The notes: generated by a model not told the origin, from the letters alone. A DNA stretch of 64,000 bases from Lachnospiraceae bacterium (GCA_017428105.1 JAFRRM010000025.1:1-64000); one strand, 5' to 3'; shown: positions 1-8,332, counted from the first letter of the stretch. Translations and numbers: made by a program.

Positions 1-140
1 ATAACCGAAAGCGGCTTCACAGCAGCCTGGGTTACATGAGCCCGGTAGCCTACAGGATGAAGGAGATGGGCCAAAAAGCTGGATAGTCAGTGAGTAAGCA
101 TATGGCATAAAAGCCCACTACAAAACGGGCTACCAGTCCA
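1..140 (+). mobile_element. Right end of an IS3-family insertion sequence (partial)
   Basis: The window opens inside an IS3-family element. Bases 3-86 encode the extreme C-terminus of an OrfB-type DDE transposase. About 50 bases further on, the top strand ends in CCAGTCCA at 133-140, so the bottom strand would start TGGACTGG. This fits the TG...CA termini usual for IS3 elements, and I place the right inverted repeat at about 113-140. The left end and any target-site duplication lie outside the window, so the exact boundary is inferred. Confidence 0.6.
3..86 (+). CDS. IS3-family transposase (OrfB) C-terminal fragment
   Basis: This is a 27-codon partial reading frame, open at the left edge of the window and ending at TAG 84-86. 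It reads NRKRLHSSLGYMSP followed by VAYRMKEMG. The R-x-HSSLGYxSP signature closes the rve integrase core of IS3-group transposases, just after the catalytic glutamate region. The protein would cut and join the element's ends. Whether the complete gene upstream is intact cannot be judged from this window. Confidence 0.8.
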   Translation, partial: NRKRLHSSLGYMSPVAYRMKEMGQKAG

Positions 141-190
141 CCAAGAAGGAGCAGGTCTTTCACGATGACGTGCACGCATGGAGGAATACC

Positions 191-1807
191 ATGGGAATGA
201 CATTAACTACTCTGCATCTTTACAAATTAGACCGGTCTGAAGTGGAGCCAAACATCGACTCAACAGATCTGATACGCGACCTAAATGCCCCCTGGCTCAG
301 CGTTTTGCCGACAAACGATTCTCCGATCGACGATATGCACCGCCTGGTTAAGTTGGCAAAACTTCTGACAAAAAACAACGATGCAGCGGCGTTGCTGTTT
401 TACTATATTGATGATGATAGTTTTTCCTGCGGTCTTTTCCGGGGTGGGAAGAAAACGGCAGAATGCAAGAGTATTGAACCTTCCTGGGCACGATTTGGGA
501 AGACGCTGGATGCTTTTTTCGCAGATGACCTTGCTTCAAAAGCTTTTCGATATGCCGCAAAATGTCAGAACCTTGAAGAACAGTGGCGTTTGTTGGAGGA
601 ATGTGTCGGAACGGCTTTGTATGACCTTCAACCGGATGCACCGCGACGTGTTGTACGCTGCAATACAATTGTTCAGGAAATCAAAGCCTACAATGCCGCT
701 TTGCGCAAACGTCCGAAACAGTATACTCTTCATGAGCTTCCCCTAGCGGAATGGCCGGAGTCTGCCAGAGCAAAGCAGGCACTGTTTGAACTCCTTCGAC
801 CGGATCATTTTCAGTATGACCTGCACGGGCCGTTCTTTCCGCCAATCGGACAAAGTTTATCGATCCCAAGGCAGGGCAGTTTATTAACTTATGGGTATCC
901 TGACCAAGTGAACCACCGTTATCGTTTGCTCCTTTTTGATAAACAGAGCGGTACATTTACCGATCGGGAACTTCCACGGGGAACATATAACGATGTAATC
1001 TGGATGACCTCAGAAGGAAATCTCGTTGTTTTCTTTTACCATATTCTTTACGAACATATCGAACAAAACAGTTGGGGGCGCAGTTCAGGCAAAGGTTTTG
1101 TACTCTGCTTGGATAAAGAAGGCAACGAAGTGTGGCGCTTTACACCGGATTTGGAGGAGTATCATCTTTCCTATGCCCATACGTCGGAAGAGGGAATAAT
1201 AACATTGTATTCCACACATGATACGACAGCCATCTGGCAGATCGACGGCAGAACCGGCAAGGTTCTGCAGGATTGTCAGATTCCAGGGGAATATGAATTG
1301 GTCACTCTGAATTATGTTGATGCACTGGACGGATTCATTTATGCAACCAGAGAAAAGAAAGATCTGGTCATTTTAGATAGTAAGCTGGAGGAAAAAATAC
1401 GTTGGAGCAATTATCCCGGCGATCAATACATACAGCGAAAAAATCTTTGCAGCACTATACTTTGGGACCACAATATGTATATCAACCCTCGGTCGGTACT
1501 CCTGTTTAATCTGCAGGACGGAACGAATAAAAAGCTATGGCTGGAGCTCCCGGCGTTTGTTCATGCGATGCTTCCGAATGGAAATATACTTGCCACGAAT
1601 GAAAAGATGAATTCTGTAATTATCTTTGACAATAACGGTCAGGTGGCTGCGCGTTTCACACTTAAGGGACGTTTCTGTGAGGTGTTCTCAGAAGATAGTC
1701 AAACATACATTGTGGAGGAACAAGGACCGAACATAAACGGATTCTACTATGACAGCCTCTCAGATGAAACATCAATTCACATCTCACGGCTGGAACCGGT
1801 TACATAG
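191..1807 (+). CDS. Beta-propeller-like (PQQ/WD40-type) protein of unknown function
   Basis: A 538-residue protein with no signal peptide or membrane segment. I chose the ATG at 191 because GGAGG at 180-184 lies six bases upstream; an in-frame GTG at 170 lacks such a site. From about residue 220 the chain shows recurring short strands with turns such as GYPDQVNHRYRLLLFD, GFVLCLDKEGNEVWRF and AIWQIDGRTGKVL. These resemble PQQ-like or WD40-like propeller blades. The N-terminal ~200 residues are probably a separate helical domain. Base composition is clearly more AT-rich than the rest of the window, and the gene abuts an IS3 end, so horizontal acquisition is likely. It is followed by its own terminator. 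No specific function can be assigned. Confidence 0.75.
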   Translation: MGMTLTTLHLYKLDRSEVEPNIDSTDLIRDLNAPWLSVLPTNDSPIDDMHRLVKLAKLLTKNNDAAALLFYYIDDDSFSCGLFRGGKKTAECKSIEPSWARFGKTLDAFFADDLASKAFRYAAKCQNLEEQWRLLEECVGTALYDLQPDAPRRVVRCNTIVQEIKAYNAALRKRPKQYTLHELPLAEWPESARAKQALFELLRPDHFQYDLHGPFFPPIGQSLSIPRQGSLLTYGYPDQVNHRYRLLLFDKQSGTFTDRELPRGTYNDVIWMTSEGNLVVFFYHILYEHIEQNSWGRSSGKGFVLCLDKEGNEVWRFTPDLEEYHLSYAHTSEEGIITLYSTHDTTAIWQIDGRTGKVLQDCQIPGEYELVTLNYVDALDGFIYATREKKDLVILDSKLEEKIRWSNYPGDQYIQRKNLCSTILWDHNMYINPRSVLLFNLQDGTNKKLWLELPAFVHAMLPNGNILATNEKMNSVIIFDNNGQVAARFTLKGRFCEVFSEDSQTYIVEEQGPNINGFYYDSLSDETSIHISRLEPVT

Positions 1808-1855
1808 AAAAAACACTGTGGTACGAAGGAGGTTACCTTTCCCGAGTTACCCCCC

Positions 1856-1898
1856 CAGAAAGAAGTGGAATCGCCGGAGCCTCCTTTCTGTCATTTTT
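1856..1898 (+). terminator. Probable terminator of the propeller gene
   Basis: CAGAAAG at 1856-1862 pairs with CTTTCTG at 1884-1890 across a 21-base loop that can pair further. A T-rich tract at 1893-1898 follows. The stem is imperfect. Confidence 0.5.
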
Positions 1899-1997
1899 TA
1901 GTGCGGTTTGAATTCGTCTATTGTCATCTGAAAGCCTGTTTAACCAACACGCCCAAAACATATGTTCGGCTTCGATCTCCCTATGCTCCACGAAAAA

Positions 1998-2019
1998 CCG
2001 CGCAGATGCGCGGTTTTTT
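1998..2019 (+). terminator. Rho-independent terminator
   Basis: CCGCGC at 1998-2003, loop AGAT, GCGCGG at 2008-2013 and six T's, preceded by a run of A's so it can act in both directions. The same stem, loop and T-tract recur at 7418-7439. Confidence 0.85.
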
Positions 2020-2142
2020 GATGTTTTGCAGATTCAGGCATTTTTCCATCAACAAAAGTGTTTTCTATATCGTCATTTCTATGATATATTTAACATATCA
2101 CGGGAGAGAGCTCGGCTTGTATAAAGCGGAAACACTGGAAGA

Positions 2143-2772
2143 ATGACTAGTATAGAACATGAAATCAACTGGGTATTCTTTGATATCGGCTCGACATTAG
2201 TGGATGAAGAAGAGGCGTACCGCCATCGCATCCGCGAGATGATCCGCGGCACGTCCGTCACATTGGAACAGTTTTGGGAAAAGCGCACCGAATACGCCAA
2301 ACAGGGATATAACGGCGACCAGAAAGCCATAGAATTGTATGGCCTCACAAAAACGCCCTGGCACAGCGAGGACGAAGTCCCGTTTGAGGATTGTCAGAAA
2401 ACCTTGCAGGCGCTGTGCGATAAGGGCTATAAACTGGGTATTATCGCAAATCAGGAACCCGGAGCGGAGGACCGTCTTCACACCTGGGGGCTCCGTCCAT
2501 ATTTCTCCGTGATTGCCGCCTCTGCGGAGATGGGGGTATCCAAGCCGGACAAAGAGATATTTCTGCGGGCCTTATCGATCGCAGGCTGCCGGCCGGAAAA
2601 TGCAGTCATGGTCGACGACAGGTTGGATAATGACATACGCCCGGCGAAAGAACTGGGCATGATGACGATTCGAATCAGAAAAGGACTTGCAGTCTATATG
2701 GAACCCGCCTGTGAACCGGAAGTACCGGACTATACAGTAGACAGTCTTTCGGAGATAATTAAACATCTATAG
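2143..2772 (+). CDS. HAD-superfamily hydrolase-like protein
   Basis: A 209-residue cytoplasmic protein of the haloacid dehalogenase fold. Motif I reads FFDIGSTLVDE, with nucleophile Asp14. A helical cap follows, then an N-ended motif II (LGIIANQ), motif III Lys in GVSKPDKEIF, and motif IV VMVDDRLDNDI. The acid/base Asp normally two residues after the nucleophile is Gly16, so activity may be altered; the FDIGSTL form occurs in some Clostridia HADs. The ribosome binding site is weak, but no better start lies nearby. The gene is monocistronic and lies 69 bases ahead of a lipoprotein gene. The substrate is unknown. Confidence 0.85.
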   Translation: MTSIEHEINWVFFDIGSTLVDEEEAYRHRIREMIRGTSVTLEQFWEKRTEYAKQGYNGDQKAIELYGLTKTPWHSEDEVPFEDCQKTLQALCDKGYKLGIIANQEPGAEDRLHTWGLRPYFSVIAASAEMGVSKPDKEIFLRALSIAGCRPENAVMVDDRLDNDIRPAKELGMMTIRIRKGLAVYMEPACEPEVPDYTVDSLSEIIKHL

Positions 2773-2841
2773 GCTGGGATGGCTGGGATGCGTTACATCG
2801 TTATGATCTGAATGACCTGATTACTGAAAGGAGCTCAAAAA

Positions 2842-3576
2842 ATGCCTCACTACAAAAAATATATATTACTTCTGATGACGTTATTGATCGCTCTTTTACT
2901 CTCCGCCTGTCAATCGAAACCGGCCACGCAGAACGATCCCTCATCCGACCCGAACCAGATCCAAACCACCGGCCAGACGGAAGCCAAAACCTATCCCGCC
3001 GAATGGTGGGAAACCGATCAGTACGGCGGACAATACATGACGCCGGAAGGCATAAAGAAAGCCAGCGAGCAGTACGAAAAATACGTTGAAATCTCAGAAA
3101 AAATGGAGGCGTATCTCTCCGCTCACCCGGACGGAAAACTGTATGCGCACTTCTCCGGCATATGGCTGGTCAATTCATGGGACGACGTAGTCATCAGACT
3201 GGATGACATTGAAGACCCGGAACTGCTGCGGGAACTGGAAGCCGTCGGCATCCAGTCCGACTATCAACTGGAAAAATGGTCCGGTTCCCGGGAAGCCGGG
3301 GAAGCCGCAGAAAAGCAGATGAAGGAGGCCTTGGCCGCCTTAAAGGCAAAAGCCGATCCCAACGAAGAAGAAAAACTTCTCCTGGAAAAATACCGTCCGG
3401 AGATCGGATCATACGATGTGTTTTCCGGCGTGATCCCCGTCGAGCTGATCATCGATACGCCGTGGTACCAGCAGGTTTCCGGTGAGGAAATGGAAAACGA
3501 CCTGCAGCGGGCCATTGCGCTCTTTGAGAAATACATCGGAAAATATGAGTTTGTCATGTACGGTTACCCGGTTTGA
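2842..3576 (+). CDS. Putative lipoprotein of unknown function
   Basis: A 244-residue protein with a type II signal peptide: KKY followed by a hydrophobic stretch and the lipobox LLSAC, with Cys23 as the lipidated residue. A Thr/Gln/Asn-rich linker (about residues 24-50) leads to a charged, mostly helical domain containing EQYEKYVEISEKMEAYL and repeated Glu/Lys heptads. It is therefore expected on the outer face of the membrane. AAAGGAG at 2828-2834 precedes the start. I do not recognise the family. No partner gene is adjacent; the next gene encodes a dipeptidase and has its own ribosome binding site. Confidence 0.8.
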   Translation: MPHYKKYILLLMTLLIALLLSACQSKPATQNDPSSDPNQIQTTGQTEAKTYPAEWWETDQYGGQYMTPEGIKKASEQYEKYVEISEKMEAYLSAHPDGKLYAHFSGIWLVNSWDDVVIRLDDIEDPELLRELEAVGIQSDYQLEKWSGSREAGEAAEKQMKEALAALKAKADPNEEEKLLLEKYRPEIGSYDVFSGVIPVELIIDTPWYQQVSGEEMENDLQRAIALFEKYIGKYEFVMYGYPV

Positions 3577-3628
3577 GGCTGAAAAAGCACGGCCGTATCA
3601 TGAAATAGACAAAAGAAGGAACGACAGT

Positions 3629-4612
3629 ATGACCGCCATCTACCCCTACATCGACCTCCACTGCGACACCCTCCCCTGCGCCTGGCGCCAGGGCCGCCCC
3701 ACGCTGCTGGAACTGACCGATACCATGACCGACCTGCGGAAGCTCCGCACCGGCCGCTGCCTTGCACAGTGCTTCGCGATCTTCATGCCGTCGATCGACC
3801 GCATTTCCAACTCGCCCGACTACCCCGGCGATGAAGCCTACATCGAAGCGCTCTACCGGATCTTCATTCAGACTGGTCAGGAACACAGCGATATCTTTAC
3901 CCGCGTCGAAACCGCGGACGACCTAGCGGCACTCCCCGCCTCCGGCAAGCTCGGCGGCATCCTCACGATGGAGGACGGCCGCGCGGTCCTCGGCCGCCTC
4001 GAAAACCTCAAACGGTTCTACGACATGGGCGTTCGCATCCTGGCGCTGCTCTGGAATCACGCGAACTGCTTCGGAGCGCCGAATTCCCCGGATCCGGTCG
4101 TCATGAACACCGGGCTCACGGCCTTCGGCAAAGAGGCCGTGGAATATATGGAGCATCTCGGGATGGGGATCGACGTCTCCCATATTTCCGACGGCGGCTT
4201 CTGGGATGTCGTGCGGCTCGCGAAGAAGCCGTTTTTCGCGACTCATTCCAACTGCCGGGCGCTGAACCCGCACCCGCGCAGCATGACCGACGAAATGATC
4301 CGCGCGCTGGCCGACCGGGGCGGCGTGATGGGGGTCAATTTCTATCCGGCTTTCCTGTACGCGGACGTCTCCCGCACCGATGCCACGATCGACGGCATCG
4401 CCGCCCAGCTGCGGCACCGCATCCGGGTCGGCGGGCTGGAATGCGCCGCCGTCGGAACGGATTTCGACGGGATCGACGGGGACCTGGAGATCCCGGACGC
4501 CTCCCGTATGCCGCATCTGTTTGAAGAACTCGCCAAGAGAGGCTTCACCGCGGACGAACTGGAACACATCGCGTTCCGCAACGCCGCGCGCGTGCTGAAG
4601 GACATCCTGTAA
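3629..4612 (+). CDS. M19-family membrane dipeptidase homologue
   Basis: A 327-residue metallopeptidase of the renal dipeptidase family, which uses two zinc ions to cleave dipeptides or related amide substrates. The N-terminal metal motif HxD is HCD (His11, Asp13). The bridging-Glu region reads ILTMEDGRAVLG, the later His ligands lie in IDVSHISD and FFATHSNCRAL, and GTDFDG is the usual C-terminal signature. I chose ATG 3629 because AGAAGGA sits at 3614-3620; the upstream open frame overlaps the lipoprotein gene and is not plausible. There is no signal peptide, so it probably acts in the cytoplasm on imported dipeptides. A terminator follows at 4653. Confidence 0.93.
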   Translation: MTAIYPYIDLHCDTLPCAWRQGRPTLLELTDTMTDLRKLRTGRCLAQCFAIFMPSIDRISNSPDYPGDEAYIEALYRIFIQTGQEHSDIFTRVETADDLAALPASGKLGGILTMEDGRAVLGRLENLKRFYDMGVRILALLWNHANCFGAPNSPDPVVMNTGLTAFGKEAVEYMEHLGMGIDVSHISDGGFWDVVRLAKKPFFATHSNCRALNPHPRSMTDEMIRALADRGGVMGVNFYPAFLYADVSRTDATIDGIAAQLRHRIRVGGLECAAVGTDFDGIDGDLEIPDASRMPHLFEELAKRGFTADELEHIAFRNAARVLKDIL

Positions 4613-4652
4613 GCACCCGGCGCAGCACACAATATTTCCCGGACCGCAAAAG

Positions 4653-4674
4653 CCGCGTGATCACGCGGTTTTTT
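4653..4674 (+). terminator. Rho-independent terminator after the dipeptidase gene
   Basis: CCGCGTGA pairs with TCACGCGG (4653-4668, self-complementary) and is followed by TTTTTT at 4669-4674. Confidence 0.85.
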
Positions 4675-4874
4675 ACTGTTTTCGAAACAGTTGCGCGCAG
4701 TCACGCCAAAATGTATGCCGTACCGGGATTTTTATGGTATGATGTAATGAGAAAGGTGCGATCGCGGTCGTCTTCCCCAAAATTCACGAAAGATGATCCC
4801 ATCACGGCTCTATTCAGGCCTGCAGTCCCGGCAGATCCGGATCTGACAAAGAAAACTGCTGATCGGAGAAACAT

Positions 4875-5324
4875 ATGGCAAGAGACAGAAACAGCAAAAG
4901 GACCGTCGCCCGCCGCAATGACTGGAAAACGGAGCCCATGCCGGAACAGCACGCGGCGTTCGTGCTGGACCGGTCTTTCAGCGATGAGCAGATGGCCGTG
5001 CTCCGCTGCGGCAACGTTCCCCAGGCCATGGAAGACAAGTGGTTCTGGTATATGGAGGGCTCGACCCTCTGGGCGCACCGCAGCTGGACGGGACACTGCA
5101 TCTACCGGATCGATTTTAAGCCCGACGGTCATCACGCCGTGACGGTCAACCGCGATCCGGAACAGTATAAATGCACCAGCATCCGGGAAGACATCCGGTC
5201 CCTGAACAGACTGCTGGACTGGTGGACCGAAGCCCCGTACGATCATTATCATGAGTGGCTTTCGGAAATATACGATGCCCTGAAGAATTCCGGCAGGGAA
5301 CAGCGCAGAACAGATCCGGACTGA
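4875..5324 (+). CDS. Conserved protein of unknown function
   Basis: A 149-residue soluble protein. It is rich in aromatic residues in the middle (EDKWFWYMEGSTLWAHRSWTG), followed by CIYRIDF and a HHAVTVNRDPEQYK strand pair. The charged C-terminus is helical (LNRLLDWWTEAPYDHYHEWL). I recognise the pattern only as a small Firmicutes protein family with no known role. The start follows GATCGGAGA. The gene ends 54 bases before the SPL-type radical SAM gene and probably forms a two-gene unit with it. Confidence 0.7.
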   Translation: MARDRNSKRTVARRNDWKTEPMPEQHAAFVLDRSFSDEQMAVLRCGNVPQAMEDKWFWYMEGSTLWAHRSWTGHCIYRIDFKPDGHHAVTVNRDPEQYKCTSIREDIRSLNRLLDWWTEAPYDHYHEWLSEIYDALKNSGREQRRTDPD

Positions 5325-5378
5325 CGGCCCCGGTGCGGCCGGAGAGACCGATGCCGATGGTGATCGGGAAAGGGAAGC

Positions 5379-6257
5379 ATGCATTTTGTAGACGCGAAGG
5401 GAATACTCACCGGGAGCGGCGGGCATTTCGGAATGAATATTTACCGGGGATGCTCTCACGGCTGCATTTACTGCGACAGCCGCAGCAGATGCTACCGGTT
5501 CACCCATCCTTTTGAGGACATCGAGGTGAAGCGGAACGCGCCGGAACTTCTGGAAAAAGCGCTGCGGTCCAAACGGCGCAAAGGCATGATCGGGACCGGC
5601 TCGATGTCGGATCCGTACATGCCCTGCGAGGAGGAACTGCGGCTGACGAGGCGCTGTCTGGAGATCATCCGGGACAACGGCTTCGGCGCGGCGATCCAGA
5701 CAAAATCTGACCGCATCCTCCGCGACATCGATCTGCTGGACGAGATCAACCGCTCCGTCGGATGCGTGGTGCAGATGACGCTCACGACGTATGACGACGG
5801 CCTCTGCCGCATCCTGGAGCCCAACGTATGTATTACGAAGCGCCGGATCGAAGTCCTGAAGGAGATGCGTAAGCGCGGCATCCCGACCGTCGTATGGCTC
5901 TCTCCCATCCTGCCCTTCCTCAACGACACGGAAGAAAACGTCCGCGCCATCCTGGAAGAATGCGTCCGCGCCGGCGTAAAAGGCGTCATCGACTTCGGGA
6001 TGGGGATGACGCTCCGGGAAGGCAGCCGCGAGTATTATTACGCCGCGCTGGACAAGCACTTTCCGGGGCTGAAGGAGCAGTATGCCGAGCGGTACGGAAA
6101 CGCCTATGAACTGCCGAGCCCGCACGCAAAGGAACTGCGCCGGATGCTCCGTCAGATCTGCTGCGACAGCGGGATCCTCTCGGACCCGGACGAATGCTTC
6201 CGGTATATATACGAATTGCCGGAAAAATACCGGCAGCTGAGTCTGTTCGACCCGTAA
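5379..6257 (+). CDS. SPL-family radical SAM protein
   Basis: A 292-residue radical SAM enzyme. The cluster motif CxxxCxxC is CSHGCIYC (Cys25, Cys29, Cys32), inside the typical MNIYRGCSHGC context. Downstream elements GMIGTGSMSDPYMPCE, GFGAAIQTKSDRILRD and TVVWLSPILPFLNDT match the spore-photoproduct-lyase-like / Rv2578c-like group, whose members mostly lack a known substrate. True spore photoproduct lyase is about 340 residues and has other conserved cysteines, so photoproduct repair should not be assumed. It would bind a 4Fe-4S cluster and cleave S-adenosylmethionine in the cytoplasm. The upstream hypothetical gene is probably co-transcribed. Confidence 0.88.
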   Translation: MHFVDAKGILTGSGGHFGMNIYRGCSHGCIYCDSRSRCYRFTHPFEDIEVKRNAPELLEKALRSKRRKGMIGTGSMSDPYMPCEEELRLTRRCLEIIRDNGFGAAIQTKSDRILRDIDLLDEINRSVGCVVQMTLTTYDDGLCRILEPNVCITKRRIEVLKEMRKRGIPTVVWLSPILPFLNDTEENVRAILEECVRAGVKGVIDFGMGMTLREGSREYYYAALDKHFPGLKEQYAERYGNAYELPSPHAKELRRMLRQICCDSGILSDPDECFRYIYELPEKYRQLSLFDP

Positions 6258-6288
6258 GGGCAGAAAATACCGGCCGGACGCGCCGGTC

Positions 6289-6317
6289 TTGAAGAAAGAG
6301 CGTCCGTCTGATAGAAT
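6289..6317 (+). promoter_or_regulatory. Promoter of the GDPD gene
   Basis: TTGAAG at 6289-6294, a 17-base spacer and TAGAAT at 6312-6317. A strong hairpin starts on the very next base, so it overlaps the initially transcribed region. Confidence 0.6.
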
Positions 6318-6353
6318 GGGGACGGAGGGGACGAGCCCTCTCCGTCCCGTTTT
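6318..6353 (+). terminator. Terminator hairpin of the SPL gene, overlapping the GDPD start region
   Basis: GGGACGGAG at 6318-6326 pairs perfectly with CTCCGTCCC at 6340-6348, followed by GTTTTC. It probably ends transcripts from the SPL gene while new transcripts start within its left arm. Confidence 0.6.
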
Positions 6354-6388
6354 CTGTTTCGGGACCTTTACCGGCGGAGGTTTGGATC

Positions 6389-7393
6389 ATGGAGAAGGAA
6401 CAGACAGTCAAAAAGAAGCGGAAAGGCCTGAAGGTCTTCCTGATCATCCTGGCGGCCCTGGCCGCCTTTCTGGTGACGATCAACGTGATCCCGCCGAAGA
6501 AAGTGATGGAGAACAACCCGTTCGTCAAGGCGGAAGGCGCGCTGCCGATGATCGCGGCGCACCGCGGAGGCGGCGTCAGCAACCCGGAGAACACGCTACT
6601 GGCGTTCCGGACCGCCGTAAACGAATACGGGATCGACATCTGCGAGACCGACCTGTGGATGACGAGCGACGGCCGCCTGGTATACAGCCATGACCCGTCC
6701 ATCAACCGCATGGCGTGCCCGGAAGGGACGCCGGACGTCGTGATCGCGGAGCACACGCTGGCGGAGCTCCGCACCTACAACATGGGCCGCAACTTCATCG
6801 ATCCGCGGACCGGCGCGTATCCTTATCGGGACGCTTCCGAAGAGGAACAGCTGGCCCTGGGCCTCAAGATCCTGGAGTTTGACGAACTGCTGGCGGAGTT
6901 CTACGGCACGCGCAGGGACCTGCTCTTCATCGTGGAGATCAAGGACGGGGGCGAGACCGGACGCCGGGCGGCGGAGATCATCGACCGGACGCTCACGGAA
7001 CGCTTCCCGGATTATAAGTCCAACCTGGTCGTCGGGACGTTCCATCCGGAGATCGAGGAGGACCTGGCGGCGAACCATCCCTCCCTGCTGCGCGGAGCGT
7101 CGACTTCCGGCGCGGCCGGATTCGTGCTCACGCAGATGCTGCGCGTCAACTTGTTCTCCGGCGCGGATTTCTCCTGTCTGCAGATCCCCATGTCCTACAC
7201 GATCAAGGGAGTCCGGCTGGACCTGACCCGGCAGACTTACATCGACCGGGCGCACCGGCGGAACATCGCGGTGCAGTTCTGGACGATCAACGACGCGGAC
7301 GAGATGCGCTTCCTGATCGAACGGGACGCGGACGCGATCATGACGGACGATCCGCTGTTGCTGAAGCAGGTCCTGGACGAATACCGGAAATAG
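6389..7393 (+). CDS. Membrane-anchored glycerophosphodiester phosphodiesterase
   Basis: A 334-residue protein. A basic N-terminus (KKKRKG) is followed by one membrane segment (about residues 14-34, VFLIILAALAAFLVTINVI), then a GDPD TIM barrel facing outwards. The catalytic and metal motifs are visible: IAAHRGGG (His58), an ENTLLAF motif, CETDLWMTSDGRLVYSHDPSINR (the E-x-D pair and second His), and IVEIKD. The C-terminal end ADAIMTDDP is also typical. Such enzymes release glycerol-3-phosphate from glycerophosphodiesters or teichoic/phospholipid derivatives. AGG-rich sequence (GGCGGAGG) precedes the ATG. A terminator at 7418 separates it from the MscS gene. Confidence 0.92.
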   Translation: MEKEQTVKKKRKGLKVFLIILAALAAFLVTINVIPPKKVMENNPFVKAEGALPMIAAHRGGGVSNPENTLLAFRTAVNEYGIDICETDLWMTSDGRLVYSHDPSINRMACPEGTPDVVIAEHTLAELRTYNMGRNFIDPRTGAYPYRDASEEEQLALGLKILEFDELLAEFYGTRRDLLFIVEIKDGGETGRRAAEIIDRTLTERFPDYKSNLVVGTFHPEIEEDLAANHPSLLRGASTSGAAGFVLTQMLRVNLFSGADFSCLQIPMSYTIKGVRLDLTRQTYIDRAHRRNIAVQFWTINDADEMRFLIERDADAIMTDDPLLLKQVLDEYRK

Positions 7394-7417
7394 CCGGACC
7401 GCCGGAGCGGCCGGAAA

Positions 7418-7441
7418 CCGCGCAGATGCGCGGTTTTTTTA
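7418..7441 (+). terminator. Rho-independent terminator after the GDPD gene
   Basis: CCGCGC, loop AGAT, GCGCGG (7418-7433) then a run of T's. Its stem and loop are identical to the terminator at 1998. Confidence 0.9.
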
Positions 7442-7470
7442 TTGTAAACGGAGGAGTCGTGTGTTATAGT
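7442..7470 (+). promoter_or_regulatory. Promoter of the MscS gene
   Basis: TTGTAA at 7442-7447, a 17-base spacer and TATAGT at 7465-7470. The start codon lies 35 bases downstream behind AAAGGAG. Confidence 0.7.
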
Positions 7471-7504
7471 CAGGCTGACGACCGATGAAAGGAGCGACGG
7501 AAAA

Positions 7505-8332
7505 ATGGAGGAATTCACCAAAAAACTCATCGAGATGGGAACGACGTCCGGCGGGAAGGTCCTGCTGGCCATCCTGGTCCTGATCTTCGGCCTGCTGCTG
7601 GTCAGACTGCTCGTCAGGATCGCGGCGAAACATCTGGAAAAGACAAAGCTGGACGACCAGCTGAAGCGGATCATCGTCAAGGGGCTCCGGTTCGTCCTGT
7701 ATCTGGTGCTGCTGGTGGGGCTGATCGAGATCCTCGGCGTTCCGATGACCAGCGTGGCGGCCCTGATCGCTTCCGCCGGCCTGGCGGTCGGCCTGGCCTT
7801 CCAGGGCGCCCTCGCCAACCTGGCGGGCGGTTTCCTGATCCTGATCTTCAAACCGTTCCGGACGGGCGATTACATCGACGCGGCCGGGGCGGAAGGCGTG
7901 GTCCGCGAGATCACCATCTTCTACACCAGGCTGCTGACGCTCGACAACAAGCTCGTGCTGATCCCGAACGGCGACCTGATGAGTTCCAACGTGACCAACC
8001 TGTCCGCGGAAAAGCTCCGCCGGGTCGACCTGGACTTCAAGATCACCAATGACATCGACCAGGATTTCGTCCGCTCGGTGCTGCTGGACGCCGTTTCCGG
8101 GAGCGCGGGCATCCTGCCGGAACCGGCGCCGTTTGCCCGGCTGACGGCGGTGGACGACGACACATACATCTTCACGGTACGCGGCTGGTGCGAGACGGCG
8201 AACTACTGGGACGTGTATTTCGACCTCATCGAGACCTGCAGCAAGGCCTTAAGCGCCAACGGCATCGACGATCCAGAAGAACGGATCGCGGTCCGGCTCG
8301 TCGGCAAAGAGGACGGGGCGGAAGAAAACTGA
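7505..8332 (+). CDS. MscS-type small-conductance mechanosensitive channel
   Basis: A 275-residue membrane protein close in length to E. coli MscS (286). Two N-terminal membrane segments (about residues 18-38 and 60-82) precede the pore helix, in which ASAGLAVGLAFQGALANLAGGFLIL shows the Ala/Gly packing pattern of TM3. The beta domain begins FRTGDYIDAAGAEGVVREI and includes VLIPNGDLMSSNVTNLS, the family signature. It should open under membrane tension to release solutes after osmotic downshift. The gene has its own promoter and terminator-separated neighbours, which suggests independent expression. No N- or C-terminal extension is present. Confidence 0.95.
   Translation: MEEFTKKLIEMGTTSGGKVLLAILVLIFGLLLVRLLVRIAAKHLEKTKLDDQLKRIIVKGLRFVLYLVLLVGLIEILGVPMTSVAALIASAGLAVGLAFQGALANLAGGFLILIFKPFRTGDYIDAAGAEGVVREITIFYTRLLTLDNKLVLIPNGDLMSSNVTNLSAEKLRRVDLDFKITNDIDQDFVRSVLLDAVSGSAGILPEPAPFARLTAVDDDTYIFTVRGWCETANYWDVYFDLIETCSKALSANGIDDPEERIAVRLVGKEDGAEEN

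Larger units (their letters stand above)
1808..2142. other. Intergenic region with two terminator hairpins
   Basis: These 335 bases separate the propeller gene from the HAD gene. I see two rho-independent terminators (1856-1898 and 1998-2019) and an AT-rich stretch around 2050-2100 that probably carries the HAD promoter (TATATT-like box near 2085). A 93-codon open frame at 1865-2146 runs through both terminators, lacks a ribosome binding site and looks non-coding. Confidence 0.6.

Noticed and set aside
1865..2146. 93-codon open frame in the 1808-2142 gap
   Set aside because: It runs through two terminator hairpins, has no ribosome binding site and no protein-like composition.
5379..6257. Spore photoproduct lyase (SplB)
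   Set aside because: The cluster motif fits the wider SPL family, but the length and surrounding motifs match the Rv2578c-like group of unknown substrate.
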